NCBI RefSeq assembly: GCF_000742135.1
Contig: NZ_KN046818.1
Span: 4,662,295 to 4,726,294 of the forward strand
Origin: Klebsiella pneumoniae
GTDB taxonomy: Bacteria; Pseudomonadota; Gammaproteobacteria; Enterobacterales; Enterobacteriaceae
Length of the DNA stretch: 64,000 nt
Reading direction: 5' to 3'
Position 1 is the first letter of the stretch, and each line of letters begins with the position of its first letter. The position numbers were made by a program, and so were the translations under genes. The notes below the pieces were generated by a model. It was not told the DNA's origin. It did no database searches and saw only the letters and a list, made by a program, of their open reading frames with translations. Below are positions 18,277 to 27,480 of this stretch, in pieces.

Positions 18277-19800
18277 TTAATCCTCTCGGGCAAAAAGTGC
18301 CTCAATAAAGTCGCCCGCATTAAACGGACGCAGATCCTCAATACGCTCGCCGACGCCAATATAGCGAATCGGAATGCCGAACTGATCGGCCACCGAGAAG
18401 ATCACGCCGCCTTTGGCGGTGCCGTCCAGCTTGGTCAGGGTGATCCCGGTCAAACCTACCGCCTCATGGAACAGTTTGGCCTGGCTAATAGCATTCTGCC
18501 CGGTGCTGGCGTCAATGGTTAACATCACCTCGTGCGGCGCGTCGACGTCCAGCTTTTTCATTACCCGGACAATCTTCTTCAGCTCTTCCATCAGGTGCGA
18601 TTTATTTTGCAAACGCCCGGCGGTATCGGCAATCAGTACGTCAACATGGCGCGCCTTCGCCGCCTGAATGGCGTCGAAAATCACCGAGGCGGAGTCGGCG
18701 CCGGTGTGCTGGGCGATCACCGGGATATTATTACGCTGGCCCCAGACCTGCAGCTGTTCCACCGCCGCCGCACGGAAAGTATCCCCCGCCGCCAGCATCA
18801 CCGACTTACCCTGCTGTTCAAACTGACGCGCCAGCTTGCCGATGGTAGTGGTTTTCCCCACCCCGTTCACGCCGACCATCAGAATAACAAATGGCGTTTT
18901 GCCTTCAACGTTCAGCGGCTCGTCTACTTTGGCGAGAATCTCGCCCATCTCTTCTTTCAGCAGGCCGTACAGCGCTTCCGCATCGCGCAGCTGCTTACGG
19001 CTGGCGCCTTCCGTCAGGTTGGTAATGATCTTGCGGGTGGTTTCCACCCCGACGTCGGCGATCAGCAGCTGTTCTTCCAGCTCTTCAAACAGATCATCGT
19101 CGATCTTCTTACCGCGGAACAGGCTGATAAATCCGGAACCGAGATTTTGCTTCGTTTTCAGCAGGCTACGTTTGAGGCGGGCGAAGAAACCTTCTTTTGT
19201 CGGTTTTTCCTGCTCCTGAGCCAGCGCTTCAAGCGGCGCCTCGTCCTCAGGCGCCGGCACCACTACCGCCGCCTCTTCTGCCGCTTCGGCCGCCAGCGCC
19301 TGCGCTTCCAGCTCTTCATCGCTTAACGGCGCGTCCTCTTCGGGCGCTTCTGTCTCCTGCGGCGGGACAACGATGCCTTCCACAGGCTGCTCTGCTACGG
19401 CTTCCGCCACCACCGGTTCGGCGATAACCTCTTCCGCCAGCGGCTCAACCACCGCAGGCTGTTCAGGCGGTTCGCTGACCGCGGGCTCCGGTTCAACAAC
19501 AGGCGTTTCTTCGGTCAGAGCAGGCGTTTCCACCCACTCTTCTTCCTGCGCGCTGGCAGGCTCCGCGAGGTGCGCTTTTTCGCTTTCGACCACCGTCTCG
19601 GTCACTTCGACGACGTCTTCGGCAAACGCCTCCGGGTCTGCTTTCGGCGCGCTCGGCTCAGCAGGGGTTTCAACCGCCGGTATCTCTTCGGCAACCGCTT
19701 GCTGTTCTTCTACTTTTTGCTCAGTCTCGGTTTCCTGTGCCTGTTCTTTCTGTCCAAAGCCCAGCCAGGAAAAGAAGCCACGTTTTTTCTCTTTTGCCAT
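18277..19800 (-). CDS. ftsY: FtsY, signal recognition particle receptor
   Basis: SRP receptor GTPase that docks ribosome-SRP complexes at the inner membrane. It is 507 aa from MAKEKKRGFFSWLGFGQKE. The acidic A domain (about 20-200, rich in Glu, Ala, Pro and Val) is followed by the NG domain beginning GFFARLKRSLLKTKQNLGSG. GTPase motifs: GVNGVGKTTT (G1), DTFRAAAVEQL, DTAGR and TKLDGTAKGG. The start is at the conserved MAKEKK; the ten-codon upstream extension is ignored. First gene of ftsYEX. The A domain differs in length and composition from E. coli, as usual between genera. Confidence 0.98.
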   Translation of the reverse strand: MAKEKKRGFFSWLGFGQKEQAQETETEQKVEEQQAVAEEIPAVETPAEPSAPKADPEAFAEDVVEVTETVVESEKAHLAEPASAQEEEWVETPALTEETPVVEPEPAVSEPPEQPAVVEPLAEEVIAEPVVAEAVAEQPVEGIVVPPQETEAPEEDAPLSDEELEAQALAAEAAEEAAVVVPAPEDEAPLEALAQEQEKPTKEGFFARLKRSLLKTKQNLGSGFISLFRGKKIDDDLFEELEEQLLIADVGVETTRKIITNLTEGASRKQLRDAEALYGLLKEEMGEILAKVDEPLNVEGKTPFVILMVGVNGVGKTTTIGKLARQFEQQGKSVMLAAGDTFRAAAVEQLQVWGQRNNIPVIAQHTGADSASVIFDAIQAAKARHVDVLIADTAGRLQNKSHLMEELKKIVRVMKKLDVDAPHEVMLTIDASTGQNAISQAKLFHEAVGLTGITLTKLDGTAKGGVIFSVADQFGIPIRYIGVGERIEDLRPFNAGDFIEALFARED

Positions 19801-19982
19801 TTGCGACCACACTCCTCGCTGTTTATTCATGGCGCAGCTTCATCAGAAGCTGAAAAAATGATGAAATTAGTTGGATAGTCTATCACTTAACTTAACTCGC
19901 AGCACCGCCCCCGGATTAAGGTTTCGTCAACCGCCGTCGATCGCTAGAATAGCAGGCTGGAAGTTGAGACTTGAGCAGAGAG

Positions 19983-20579
19983 ATGAAAAAACCAAACCAC
20001 GCGGGCAGCGGCCAGATCCGCATCATCGGCGGGCAATGGCGCGGCCGTAAATTACCGGTGCCGGAGAGCCCGGGCCTGCGGCCGACCACCGACCGGGTTC
20101 GCGAAACCCTTTTTAACTGGCTGGCGCCGTCCATTGTTGACGCGCACTGCCTCGATTGCTTTGCCGGCAGCGGCGCGCTGGGGCTGGAAGCGCTGTCCCG
20201 CTATGCGGCCAGCACCACGCTGCTGGAGATGGAGCGCGGCGTAGCCCAGCAGCTGCAAAAAAATCTCGCCACCCTGAAAGCGAATCGCGGCAAGGTGATC
20301 ACCACCAACACCCTCAGCTTCCTGAGCCAGCCGGGGACCCCGCACCAGATCGTGTTCGTCGACCCGCCGTTCCGTCAGGGGCTGCTGGAGGAGACGCTAC
20401 GTCTGCTGGAGACACAAGGCTGGCTGGCCGATGAGGCCCTGGTGTACGTCGAAAGCGAAGTCGAAAACGGCTTACCGCCGGTGCCGGCTAACTGGCAATT
20501 GTATCGTGAAAAAGTGGCCGGACAGGTCGCCTACCGTCTTTACCAACGTGAGGCCCAAGGAGAGCACCATGCTGATTAA
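19983..20579 (+). CDS. rsmD: RsmD, 16S rRNA m2G966 methyltransferase
   Basis: SAM-dependent methyltransferase that modifies G966 of 16S rRNA; 198 aa. Motif I is LDCFAGSGALGLEALSR and the catalytic motif is VFVDPPFRQG (DPPF). The start MKKPNHAGSGQIRIIGGQWRG follows an AGAG SD and equals the E. coli start; four earlier codons are dropped. It is divergent from ftsY with a 182-bp shared promoter region, and overlaps yhhL by 11 bp. Confidence 0.96.
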   Translation: MKKPNHAGSGQIRIIGGQWRGRKLPVPESPGLRPTTDRVRETLFNWLAPSIVDAHCLDCFAGSGALGLEALSRYAASTTLLEMERGVAQQLQKNLATLKANRGKVITTNTLSFLSQPGTPHQIVFVDPPFRQGLLEETLRLLETQGWLADEALVYVESEVENGLPPVPANWQLYREKVAGQVAYRLYQREAQGEHHAD

Positions 20580-20844
20580 TTTAGGCCGCCTGCTGATGCT
20601 GTGCGTCTGGGCCTTTCTGTTATTGAATCTGTTTCAGCCCTTCCCGAAGCCGCTGAATATCTTTGTCAACGTCGCGCTGATTTTCATGATCCTGATGCAC
20701 GGTCTGCAGCTGACGCTGCTCAAGGCGACGCAGCCGAAAGAGGCGCCGCCGCTGAGCCGCTTTGAGCAAATCCGCATTTTTATTTTCGGCGTGTTTGAGC
20801 TCGTCGCCTGGCAGAAAAAACTGAAGGCGACGCTGAAAAAATAG
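20569..20844 (+). CDS. yhhL: YhhL, DUF1145 family small membrane protein
   Basis: Small inner-membrane protein of unknown function, 91 aa, beginning MLINLGRLLMLCVWAFLLLN, with two hydrophobic segments (about 5-22 and 30-52) and a basic C-terminus WQKKLKATLKK. The ATG has an AAGGAGA SD within the end of rsmD, which fixes the start; a much longer reading in the same frame overlaps rsmD and is not real. Co-transcribed with rsmD as in E. coli. Confidence 0.9.
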   Translation: MLINLGRLLMLCVWAFLLLNLFQPFPKPLNIFVNVALIFMILMHGLQLTLLKATQPKEAPPLSRFEQIRIFIFGVFELVAWQKKLKATLKK

Positions 20845-20857
20845 TCCTGAAAAGGGC

Positions 20858-21217
20858 TCAGGGATCGGGCGTAAACGCCACGAACGCTGTGCCCTTATAA
20901 CTCAACATCCCACGATCGCCGACGCTCAGCGCGTGATATTGCGGCGCGTCAAGGCGAAACACCACCTCCAGACCACCGTTTTCGGGGCGAAAGCTCGCTT
21001 CATAGCGCATCTCACTGCCTGCAGGCGTCACCGTCTGCTGCCGCGAGCGCCGATCGTTAATCACTTTTTCCCGTTTATTGCTGACGAAAACCCGCTTTTG
21101 TAGCAACGGCGCGGCGTCATTCGCCTGTTTCTCACGGCGCTGCTGGACATAGCGAAACGAAGCCGCCACCACAATCACCGCGACGACCAGAACAAAAAAG
21201 AGGGGCATTTTACTCAT
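20858..21217 (-). CDS. yhhM: YhhM, DUF2500 family membrane-anchored protein
   Basis: Protein of unknown function, 119 aa, with an N-terminal membrane anchor (about residues 4-22, FFVLVVAVIVVAASF) and a soluble domain containing RYEASFRPENGGLEVVFRLD and GDRGMLSYKGTAFVAF, characteristic of DUF2500. Convergent with yhhL (13-bp gap) and divergent from yhhN. Ortholog position as in E. coli. Confidence 0.9.
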   Translation of the reverse strand: MSKMPLFFVLVVAVIVVAASFRYVQQRREKQANDAAPLLQKRVFVSNKREKVINDRRSRQQTVTPAGSEMRYEASFRPENGGLEVVFRLDAPQYHALSVGDRGMLSYKGTAFVAFTPDP

Positions 21218-21358
21218 TAGGGTTACCCATAAAAAATATCAGGAATCAGCATACTGCGTCGGGAATAACATTGTCATCTGCTACGCCAAACCACTACACT
21301 GAGTAGTAGCATCACGCATCCGTAACTTTCTTTATGATAACAGATACAGGGACTTACT

Positions 21359-21985
21359 ATGCTTTGGTCATTTATTGCTGTCTGTTTCTCCGCATGGCTT
21401 TATGTCGATGCATCCTATCGTGGGCCGGCATGGCGACGCTGGGTTTTTAAACCTGTCACCCTGATTCTGTTGCTGTTACTGGCCTGGCAGGCGCCGATGT
21501 TCAATGCCATCAGCTATCTGGTGCTGGCTGGCCTGTGCGCCTCGCTGCTCGGCGACGCCCTGACCCTGCTGCCGCGCCAGCGGGTGATGTACGCGGTGGG
21601 CGCTTTCTTCCTGTCACATCTGCTGTATACCATCTGGTTCGCCAGCCAGCTGACGCTGTCGTTCTTCTGGCCGCTGCCGCTGGTGCTGCTGGTATTCGGC
21701 GCCCTGCTAATGGCGGTGATCTGGAGTCGGCTGGAAGAGATGAAAATGCCGGTGCTGACCTTTATCGGAATGACGCTGGTAATGGTCTGGCTGGCCGGTG
21801 AGCTGTGGTTTGCCCGCCCCACCAACACCGCGCTGTCCGGTTTCGCCGGCGCAGCCCTGCTGCTGCTGAGCAATGCCGTGTGGCTGGTGAGCCACTATCG
21901 TCGCCGCTTCCGCGCCGATAACGCCATCGCCGCCGCGTTCTACTTTGCCGGCCACTTCCTGATCGTGCGCGCGCTGTACCTGTAA
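21359..21985 (+). CDS. yhhN: YhhN, lysoplasmalogenase-family membrane protein
   Basis: Polytopic protein, 208 aa, of the YhhN/TMEM86 family, with about eight hydrophobic segments. Family motifs include [13 protein letters not shown] near residue 31, [12 protein letters not shown] near 61 (conserved Asp) and [21 protein letters not shown] at the end. Animal TMEM86B hydrolyses lysoplasmalogen; the substrate in enterobacteria, which lack plasmalogens, is uncertain. Single gene directly upstream of the zntA promoter. Confidence 0.88.
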   Translation: MLWSFIAVCFSAWLYVDASYRGPAWRRWVFKPVTLILLLLLAWQAPMFNAISYLVLAGLCASLLGDALTLLPRQRVMYAVGAFFLSHLLYTIWFASQLTLSFFWPLPLVLLVFGALLMAVIWSRLEEMKMPVLTFIGMTLVMVWLAGELWFARPTNTALSGFAGAALLLLSNAVWLVSHYRRRFRADNAIAAAFYFAGHFLIVRALYL

Positions 21986-21993
21986 TTTAGTCC

Positions 21994-22025
21994 TTGACTC
22001 TGGAGTCGACTCCAGAGTGTATCCT
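21994..22025 (+). promoter_or_regulatory. zntA promoter with ZntR operator (20-bp spacer)
   Basis: -35 TTGACT (21994-21999) and -10 TATCCT (22020-22025) are separated by 20 bp. The spacer is filled by the dyad CTGGAGTCGACTCCAG, a typical MerR-family operator. ZntR distorts such over-long promoters to activate transcription in the presence of Zn(II), Cd(II) or Pb(II). The arrangement matches the known E. coli zntA promoter almost base for base. Confidence 0.93.
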
Positions 22026-22063
22026 ACGGCTAATGAGAAAATTATCATTTCCCGGAGGGTGCC

Positions 22064-24274
22064 ATGTCGACTCCAGACGCGCAGGATAAAAAAGTTCCAC
22101 AATTCTCGTCTTTCACCATGCGGCCAGCGACCGCCCCGGCGGAGAGCTGCTGTACAGATCACGCCTGCGCCACAGAGTCCGCCCCTGCCGCCGAAGCGCT
22201 TAGCGACGCCCGCTATAGCTGGCAAGTTGATGGCATGGACTGCGCCGCCTGCGCCCGCAAGGTGGAAACCGCGGTCCGTCAGGTGCCCGGGGTCAGTCAG
22301 GTCCAGGTGCTGTTCGCCACAGAAAAGCTGCTGGTTAACGCCGAGGGCGATGTCCGCGCTCAGGTTGAGAACGCGGTCCGCCAGGCGGGGTATACGCTGC
22401 GCGATGCCGATGCTCCCGCAGCAGAGCAAACCCGAGGGTCGCTGCTGCGCGACAATCTGCCGTTACTGACGCTGGTTATCATGATGGCCTTGAGCTGGGG
22501 GCTGGAGCAGGCCAACCACCCTGCCGGTCAGTTGGCCTTTATTGCCACCACCCTGGTTGGCCTGTGGCCGGTTGCCCGCCAGGCGCTGCGCCTGATCAAG
22601 AGCGGGAGCTGGTTCGCCATTGAAACGCTGATGAGCGTCGCCGCCATCGGGGCGCTGTTTATCGGCGCCACCGCGGAGGCGGCGATGGTGCTGTTGCTGT
22701 TCCTGATCGGCGAGCGTCTCGAAGGCTGGGCCGCCAGCCGCGCACGGCAGGGGGTGAGCGCGCTGATGGCGCTGAAGCCCGACACCGCCATCCGTCTGCG
22801 CAACGGCGTGCGGGAAACCGTCGCCCAGCGCGACCTGCGTCCCGGAGATGTGATTGAAGTGGCTGCCGGCGGGCGTCTGCCGGCGGATGGACAACTGCTG
22901 TCGCCGTTTGCCAGCTTTGATGAAAGCGCCCTGACCGGCGAGTCGGTGCCGGTGGAGCGTCAGGCCGGGGAACGGGTAGCGGCGGGCGCCACCAGCGTCG
23001 ATCGCCTGGTGCAGCTTACCGTGATATCCGAACCGGGCGACAGCGCCATCGACCGCATCCTGAAGCTGATTGAAGAGGCTGAGGAGCGTCGGGCGCCAAT
23101 CGAGCGCTTCATCGACCGCTTCAGCCGGATCTACACCCCGGCCATTATGGTCGTGGCCTTGTTGGTCGCCATTGTCCCGCCGCTGTTCTTCGCCAGCGCC
23201 TGGCTGCCGTGGATTTATAAAGGGCTGACGCTGCTGCTGATCGGCTGTCCGTGCGCGCTGGTCATCTCCACGCCGGCGGCCATCACCTCCGGCCTGGCGG
23301 TCGCCGCCCGCCGCGGGGCGCTAATCAAAGGCGGCGCGGCGCTGGAGCAGCTGGGCCAGGTGCGCCAGGTGGCGTTCGATAAAACCGGCACCCTGACCGT
23401 CGGCCAGCCGCAGGTGACTTCGGTTATTGCCACGGCCGAAGTTGACGACAACGCGCTGCTGGCGCTGGCGGCGGCGGTGGAGCAAGGCTCCAGCCACCCG
23501 CTGGCGCAGGCTATCGTCCGTGAAGCGCAGCGGCGTCAGCTGAGCATTCCGCTTGCCAGCGGCCAGCGGGCGCTGGCGGGCTCTGGTATCGAAGCCGAAG
23601 TCAACGGCAGCCGCATCCTGATCTGCGCCGCCAGCAAAGCCGCCCCGGCAGAGCATGAGGCGCAGATCCAGCAGCTGGAAAGCGCCGGGCAAACGGTAGT
23701 GCTGGTGATGCGCGGCGAGACGCTGCTCGGCATTCTGGCGCTGCGCGATACCCTGCGCGACGACGCGCGTCAGGCGGTGGATGCTTTGCATCAGTTGGGC
23801 GTTCAGGGGGTGATCCTTACCGGGGATAACCCGCGCGCTGCGGCGGCCATCGCCAGCGAACTGGGGCTGGAATTCCGCGCCGGTCTGCTACCGGCGGACA
23901 AGGTCAACGCGGTGATAGCGCTGAATGCCGACGCGCCGCTGGCGATGGTCGGGGACGGTATCAACGACGCCCCGGCGATGAAAGCGGCCACCATCGGCAT
24001 CGCCATGGGCAGCGGAACCGACGTGGCGCTGGAGACGGCCGACGCCGCGCTGACCCATAACCGTCTGACCGGCCTGGCGCAGATGATTTCCCTGGCGCGC
24101 GCCACCCACGCCAATATCCGCCAGAACATCGCGATTGCCTTAGGGCTGAAGGGGATTTTCCTCGTCACCACCCTGCTCGGCCTGACCGGTCTGTGGCTGG
24201 CGGTGCTGGCGGATACCGGCGCCACCGTGCTGGTAACGGCTAACGCGCTGCGGTTATTGCGTAAGAAGTTGTAG
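22064..24274 (+). CDS. zntA: ZntA, Zn(II)/Cd(II)/Pb(II)-exporting P1B-type ATPase
   Basis: Inner-membrane heavy-metal export ATPase, 736 aa. The N-terminal metal-binding domain has GMDCAACARKVE (CxxC at about 60-63), preceded by an extra Cys-rich patch (ESCCTDHAC, about 27-35). Then come the transmembrane CPC motif (IGCPCALVIST), the phosphorylation site DKTGTLT, SSHPLAQAI (HP motif), and MVGDGINDAPAMKAA. A conserved Asp lies in the last membrane segment (ADTGATVLV). Expression is expected to be ZntR-activated from the operator immediately upstream. Confidence 0.97.
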   Translation: MSTPDAQDKKVPQFSSFTMRPATAPAESCCTDHACATESAPAAEALSDARYSWQVDGMDCAACARKVETAVRQVPGVSQVQVLFATEKLLVNAEGDVRAQVENAVRQAGYTLRDADAPAAEQTRGSLLRDNLPLLTLVIMMALSWGLEQANHPAGQLAFIATTLVGLWPVARQALRLIKSGSWFAIETLMSVAAIGALFIGATAEAAMVLLLFLIGERLEGWAASRARQGVSALMALKPDTAIRLRNGVRETVAQRDLRPGDVIEVAAGGRLPADGQLLSPFASFDESALTGESVPVERQAGERVAAGATSVDRLVQLTVISEPGDSAIDRILKLIEEAEERRAPIERFIDRFSRIYTPAIMVVALLVAIVPPLFFASAWLPWIYKGLTLLLIGCPCALVISTPAAITSGLAVAARRGALIKGGAALEQLGQVRQVAFDKTGTLTVGQPQVTSVIATAEVDDNALLALAAAVEQGSSHPLAQAIVREAQRRQLSIPLASGQRALAGSGIEAEVNGSRILICAASKAAPAEHEAQIQQLESAGQTVVLVMRGETLLGILALRDTLRDDARQAVDALHQLGVQGVILTGDNPRAAAAIASELGLEFRAGLLPADKVNAVIALNADAPLAMVGDGINDAPAMKAATIGIAMGSGTDVALETADAALTHNRLTGLAQMISLARATHANIRQNIAIALGLKGIFLVTTLLGLTGLWLAVLADTGATVLVTANALRLLRKKL

Positions 24275-24282
24275 CATCGATA

Positions 24283-24373
24283 CCGGCTTCCCTGCTCGCG
24301 CTACGCTTAGCAGGGCTACGGTTCCAGACCGTCGGGTAGCCCGGATAAGGCGCTACGCGCCGCCATCCGGGAG
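24283..24373. repeat. REP/BIME element between zntA and tusA
   Basis: Inverted REP units (GCTTCCCTGCTCGCGCTACG and GTAGCCCGGATAAGGCGCTA with CGCCGCCATCCGGG) fill the gap between the convergent zntA and tusA genes. They may form a bidirectional transcription or decay barrier. Confidence 0.85.
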
Positions 24374-24377
24374 AGGC

Positions 24378-24623
24378 TCAGTGGCTTTTGCGGATCAGGT
24401 AGCGGTACGGCAGGGCTTCGGTTTCCTGGGCCACCAGCTCATGCTCCATAAAGCGGCAGAATCCCGGGATATCGCGGGTGGTGGCCGGATCGTCAGCAAT
24501 AATCAGCAGCGTCTCGCCCACCGGCATCGTCCGCACGGTTTTACGCACCATCATGACCGGCTCCGGGCAGCGGAGTCCCAGGGCATCCAGGGTGTGGTCA
24601 GGAGTGGAGAAAAGTTCGCTCAT
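24378..24623 (-). CDS. tusA: TusA, sulfur-carrier protein for tRNA 2-thiouridine
   Basis: Small sulfur-transfer protein (formerly SirA/YhhP), 81 aa. It accepts persulfide sulfur from IscS and passes it to TusBCD-TusE-MnmA for 2-thiolation of tRNA wobble uridine. The signature [17 protein letters not shown] contains the active Cys at residue 19. Length and sequence match E. coli TusA. Confidence 0.96.
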   Translation of the reverse strand: MSELFSTPDHTLDALGLRCPEPVMMVRKTVRTMPVGETLLIIADDPATTRDIPGFCRFMEHELVAQETEALPYRYLIRKSH

Positions 24624-24829
24624 TTTAGTCTCACGTCAACAAAACGGCCCTAGTTTACCCCCTGCTCGCCAGTACGCAAGCCAGGTTAACGTTTGCGCGA
24701 AAAACAACCATTGCATTACGCCGGCAACGCAGTATCATGCAGCCGTTTTTAATTGGGTTCCCTCACCCCAACGTTCCGCTGCCGATTGCTCATTCACCTG
24801 AAGCATGACGGGCATAAAAAGGTCACAAT

Positions 24830-25495
24830 ATGAATCCGTTTACTACCGTACAGCGCAAAAAAGCGCTCGTCTGGCTTTCGCTATTTCATTTGCTGGTCAT
24901 CACCTCCAGCAACTATCTGGTTCAGCTGCCGATCTCCATCTTTGGTTTCCATACCACCTGGGGCGCGTTTAGTTTTCCGTTTATTTTCCTCGCCACCGAC
25001 CTGACGGTGCGAATTTTTGGCGCCCCGCTGGCGCGACGCATCATTTTCGCGGTGATGGTCCCGGCGCTGGCCATCTCTTACGGCATCTCCGCGCTGTTCT
25101 ACATGGGCGAATGGCAGGGCTTTGCCGCGCTGGGCACCTTTAATCTCTTCGTCGCGCGCATCGCCGTCGCCAGCTTTATGGCCTATGCGCTGGGGCAGAT
25201 CCTCGACGTTCACGTCTTTAACCGCCTGCGGCAGAGCCGCCGCTGGTGGTTGGCCCCTACCGCCTCGACGCTGTTCGGCAACATCAGCGATACCGTGGCG
25301 TTTTTCTTTATCGCTTTCTGGCGCAGCCCGGACCCGTTTATGGCCGCCCACTGGGGGGAAATCGCCCTCGTCGACTACAGCTTTAAAGTGCTTATCAGCA
25401 TCATTTTCTTCCTGCCGATGTACGGCGTGCTGTTAAATATGCTGTTGAAAAGACTGGCGGATAAATCTGATTTGTCGGCATTACAGCCGAGTTAA
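24830..25495 (+). CDS. yhhQ: YhhQ, 7-cyano-7-deazaguanine (preQ0/preQ1) transporter
   Basis: Inner-membrane protein of the VUT-1/YhhQ (COG1738) family, 221 aa, with about six hydrophobic segments. Conserved features: SSNYLVQLPISIFGFHTTWGAF and FPFIFLATDLTVRIFGAPLAR near the N-terminus, and LFGNISDTVAFFFIAFW. In E. coli it imports queuosine precursors. The 206-bp upstream gap from tusA contains no gene; only promoter DNA is expected there. Confidence 0.92.
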   Translation: MNPFTTVQRKKALVWLSLFHLLVITSSNYLVQLPISIFGFHTTWGAFSFPFIFLATDLTVRIFGAPLARRIIFAVMVPALAISYGISALFYMGEWQGFAALGTFNLFVARIAVASFMAYALGQILDVHVFNRLRQSRRWWLAPTASTLFGNISDTVAFFFIAFWRSPDPFMAAHWGEIALVDYSFKVLISIIFFLPMYGVLLNMLLKRLADKSDLSALQPS

Positions 25496-25568
25496 AGGTA
25501 CTCGCGGGCTGATGTGTTAAGATAGCCGGATGAGCCATTAGTGGCCGTTTATCGAAAGGAAGATGTCA

Positions 25569-26126
25569 ATGCGCAATTTGGTTAAATATGTCGGTATTGG
25601 CCTGCTGGTGATGGGGCTTGCCGCCTGCGATAACAGCGATTCAAAAGCGCCAACCGTTGGCGCAGCAGCGGAGAGCAATGCCAGCGGCCAGGCAATCAGC
25701 CTGCTGGATGGCAAGCTGAGCTTCACCCTGCCTGCGGGCATGGCCGACCAGAGCGGCAAACTGGGTACCCAGGCGAACAATATGCACGTCTACTCTGACG
25801 CTACCGGCCAGAAAGCGGTCATCGTCATCGTCGGCGACAGCACCAATGAAGATCTGGCGGTGCTGGCGAAACGCCTGGAAGATCAGCAGCGCAGCCGCGA
25901 CCCGCAGCTGCAGGTGGTGAGCAATAAACCGCTGGAGATTAAAGGCCATACCCTGCAGCAGCTGGACAGCATCATCTCCGCCAAGGGGCAGACCGCCTGG
26001 TCTTCCGTGATCCTCGGCAAAGTGGATGACAAGCTGCTGACCCTGCAGGTCACCCTGCCGGCGGATAACCAGCAGCAGGCGCAGACCGAAGCGGAAAGCA
26101 TCATCAACACCCTCACCATCCAGTAA
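25569..26126 (+). CDS. dcrB: DcrB, inner-membrane lipoprotein
   Basis: Lipoprotein, 185 aa, with signal [20 protein letters not shown] and lipobox LAAC (Cys20). E. coli DcrB is needed for phages C1 and C6 adsorption/DNA entry and affects lipoprotein maturation at the inner membrane. The second of two near-adjacent ATGs is chosen because AAGGAAG is six bases upstream of it and the length equals E. coli. The mature N-terminus (about 20-45) is divergent; from LLDGKLSF onward it is conserved. Confidence 0.94.
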   Translation: MRNLVKYVGIGLLVMGLAACDNSDSKAPTVGAAAESNASGQAISLLDGKLSFTLPAGMADQSGKLGTQANNMHVYSDATGQKAVIVIVGDSTNEDLAVLAKRLEDQQRSRDPQLQVVSNKPLEIKGHTLQQLDSIISAKGQTAWSSVILGKVDDKLLTLQVTLPADNQQQAQTEAESIINTLTIQ

Positions 26127-27347
26127 TTACTGGCCTGGTGCGCTGGCCTCCGGTTCGCTAACCGGGGGCCGTTTTTTTAGCCGCCAGCCCAACAGCAGCG
26201 CCGCCATCACCAGCCCCGCCGCGGCGAGATAAATCATCGAGATCCCGGTCCACGCCATCAGCAATCCGGCCAGCGGCCCGCTGACGCCCAACGACAAATC
26301 CATAAACACGGTATAGGTCGCCAGCGCCGACCCCTGATTGTGCTGCGGCACCGCTTTCACCGCCACCACGCCCAGCGCCGGAAAGACCAGCGAAAAGCCA
26401 GCCCCGGTAAGGAAAGTACCGATTTTCGCCATCATCGGCGTATCGGCAAAGCCGACCAGCAGCAGGCCGATCGCCTCCACGCTAAAGCAGAGCATCGCCA
26501 CGTTCAGCCCGCCGAGTCGGTTAATGGCGTTGGGAAACAGCAGCCGCGCGCCAACGAATGCGCAGCTGAATAATGTCAGCGCGAAAGCCGCGCCGTCCCA
26601 ACCTTTGGCGTCATAAAATAGCGTGATAAAGGTGGCGATCACCCCAAAGCCGGCGGAGGCCAACGCCAGCGCCATGCCGTAGGGCCAGACGCGGCCGAGC
26701 ACCGCACGAAACGACATCGCTTTGCCTTTGGCAGCCTTCACCGCCGCGCGGGGCAGCGCGCAGAGGATAGCCACCAGCGCTACCGCCATAATGACCCCGG
26801 ACAGACCGCTGAGGCCAATGTGCGAATAGCACAGCACGCCGAGCGGCGCGCCCATCGCCATCGCCCCATAGGTCACAATCCCGTTCCACGAGATCACCCG
26901 CCCGATATGCAGCGAACCGACCACGCCGACGCCCCACAGCGTCGAGCCTGTGCCGGCGAAGCTCTGGCCAATACCAAGGATCACCCGTCCGAGGCATAAC
27001 AGCAGCAGGCTAATCAGTGGCCAGCCGCTACCCCAGGCGGCCAGCAGATAGCTTAAACCGCTCAAAAAGCAGCCGCCGAGGCCGAAGACGACAATCTTTT
27101 TGGGCCCCAGCAGGTCGGCATAGCGCCCGGCATGCGGGCGGCTGAGCAGCGTGGCGAAATATTGCAGACTAATCACCAGCCCGGCCCAGAAAGCGCTAAA
27201 GCCCATGACATCATGAACATAGCCGGGCAGCACCGCCAGCGGCAGGCCGATGGTGAGGTAGCTGGCAAAGTTAAAGATAACGACAGAGACAATCCGCAGA
27301 TTGAGGCGCAGTCCATTAAGCGCCGGTTCGGCGACGGGTTCGGGCAT
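26127..27347 (-). CDS. yhhS: YhhS, MFS transporter
   Basis: Major facilitator superfamily exporter-type protein, 406 aa, with 12 predicted hydrophobic segments and the MFS loop motif GRYADLLGPKKIV after the second helix. It is the ortholog of E. coli YhhS; arabinose and glyphosate export have been suggested for that protein but the natural substrate is unclear. Its stop abuts the dcrB stop (convergent), and it is divergent from yhhT with a short shared promoter of about 130 bp. Confidence 0.9.
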   Translation of the reverse strand: MPEPVAEPALNGLRLNLRIVSVVIFNFASYLTIGLPLAVLPGYVHDVMGFSAFWAGLVISLQYFATLLSRPHAGRYADLLGPKKIVVFGLGGCFLSGLSYLLAAWGSGWPLISLLLLCLGRVILGIGQSFAGTGSTLWGVGVVGSLHIGRVISWNGIVTYGAMAMGAPLGVLCYSHIGLSGLSGVIMAVALVAILCALPRAAVKAAKGKAMSFRAVLGRVWPYGMALALASAGFGVIATFITLFYDAKGWDGAAFALTLFSCAFVGARLLFPNAINRLGGLNVAMLCFSVEAIGLLLVGFADTPMMAKIGTFLTGAGFSLVFPALGVVAVKAVPQHNQGSALATYTVFMDLSLGVSGPLAGLLMAWTGISMIYLAAAGLVMAALLLGWRLKKRPPVSEPEASAPGQ

Positions 27348-27480
27348 CAGGTTCCACCAGATTTCGACAACCAGCTTTCACTATTACCACGCTGTCGGCG
27401 GAAAAGCAGCCCTCCTTTCGGAATATTGGCAGTCGGCGAACCGCTACACTTATCTGGCGCGACTCATAAAAGGAATACCT

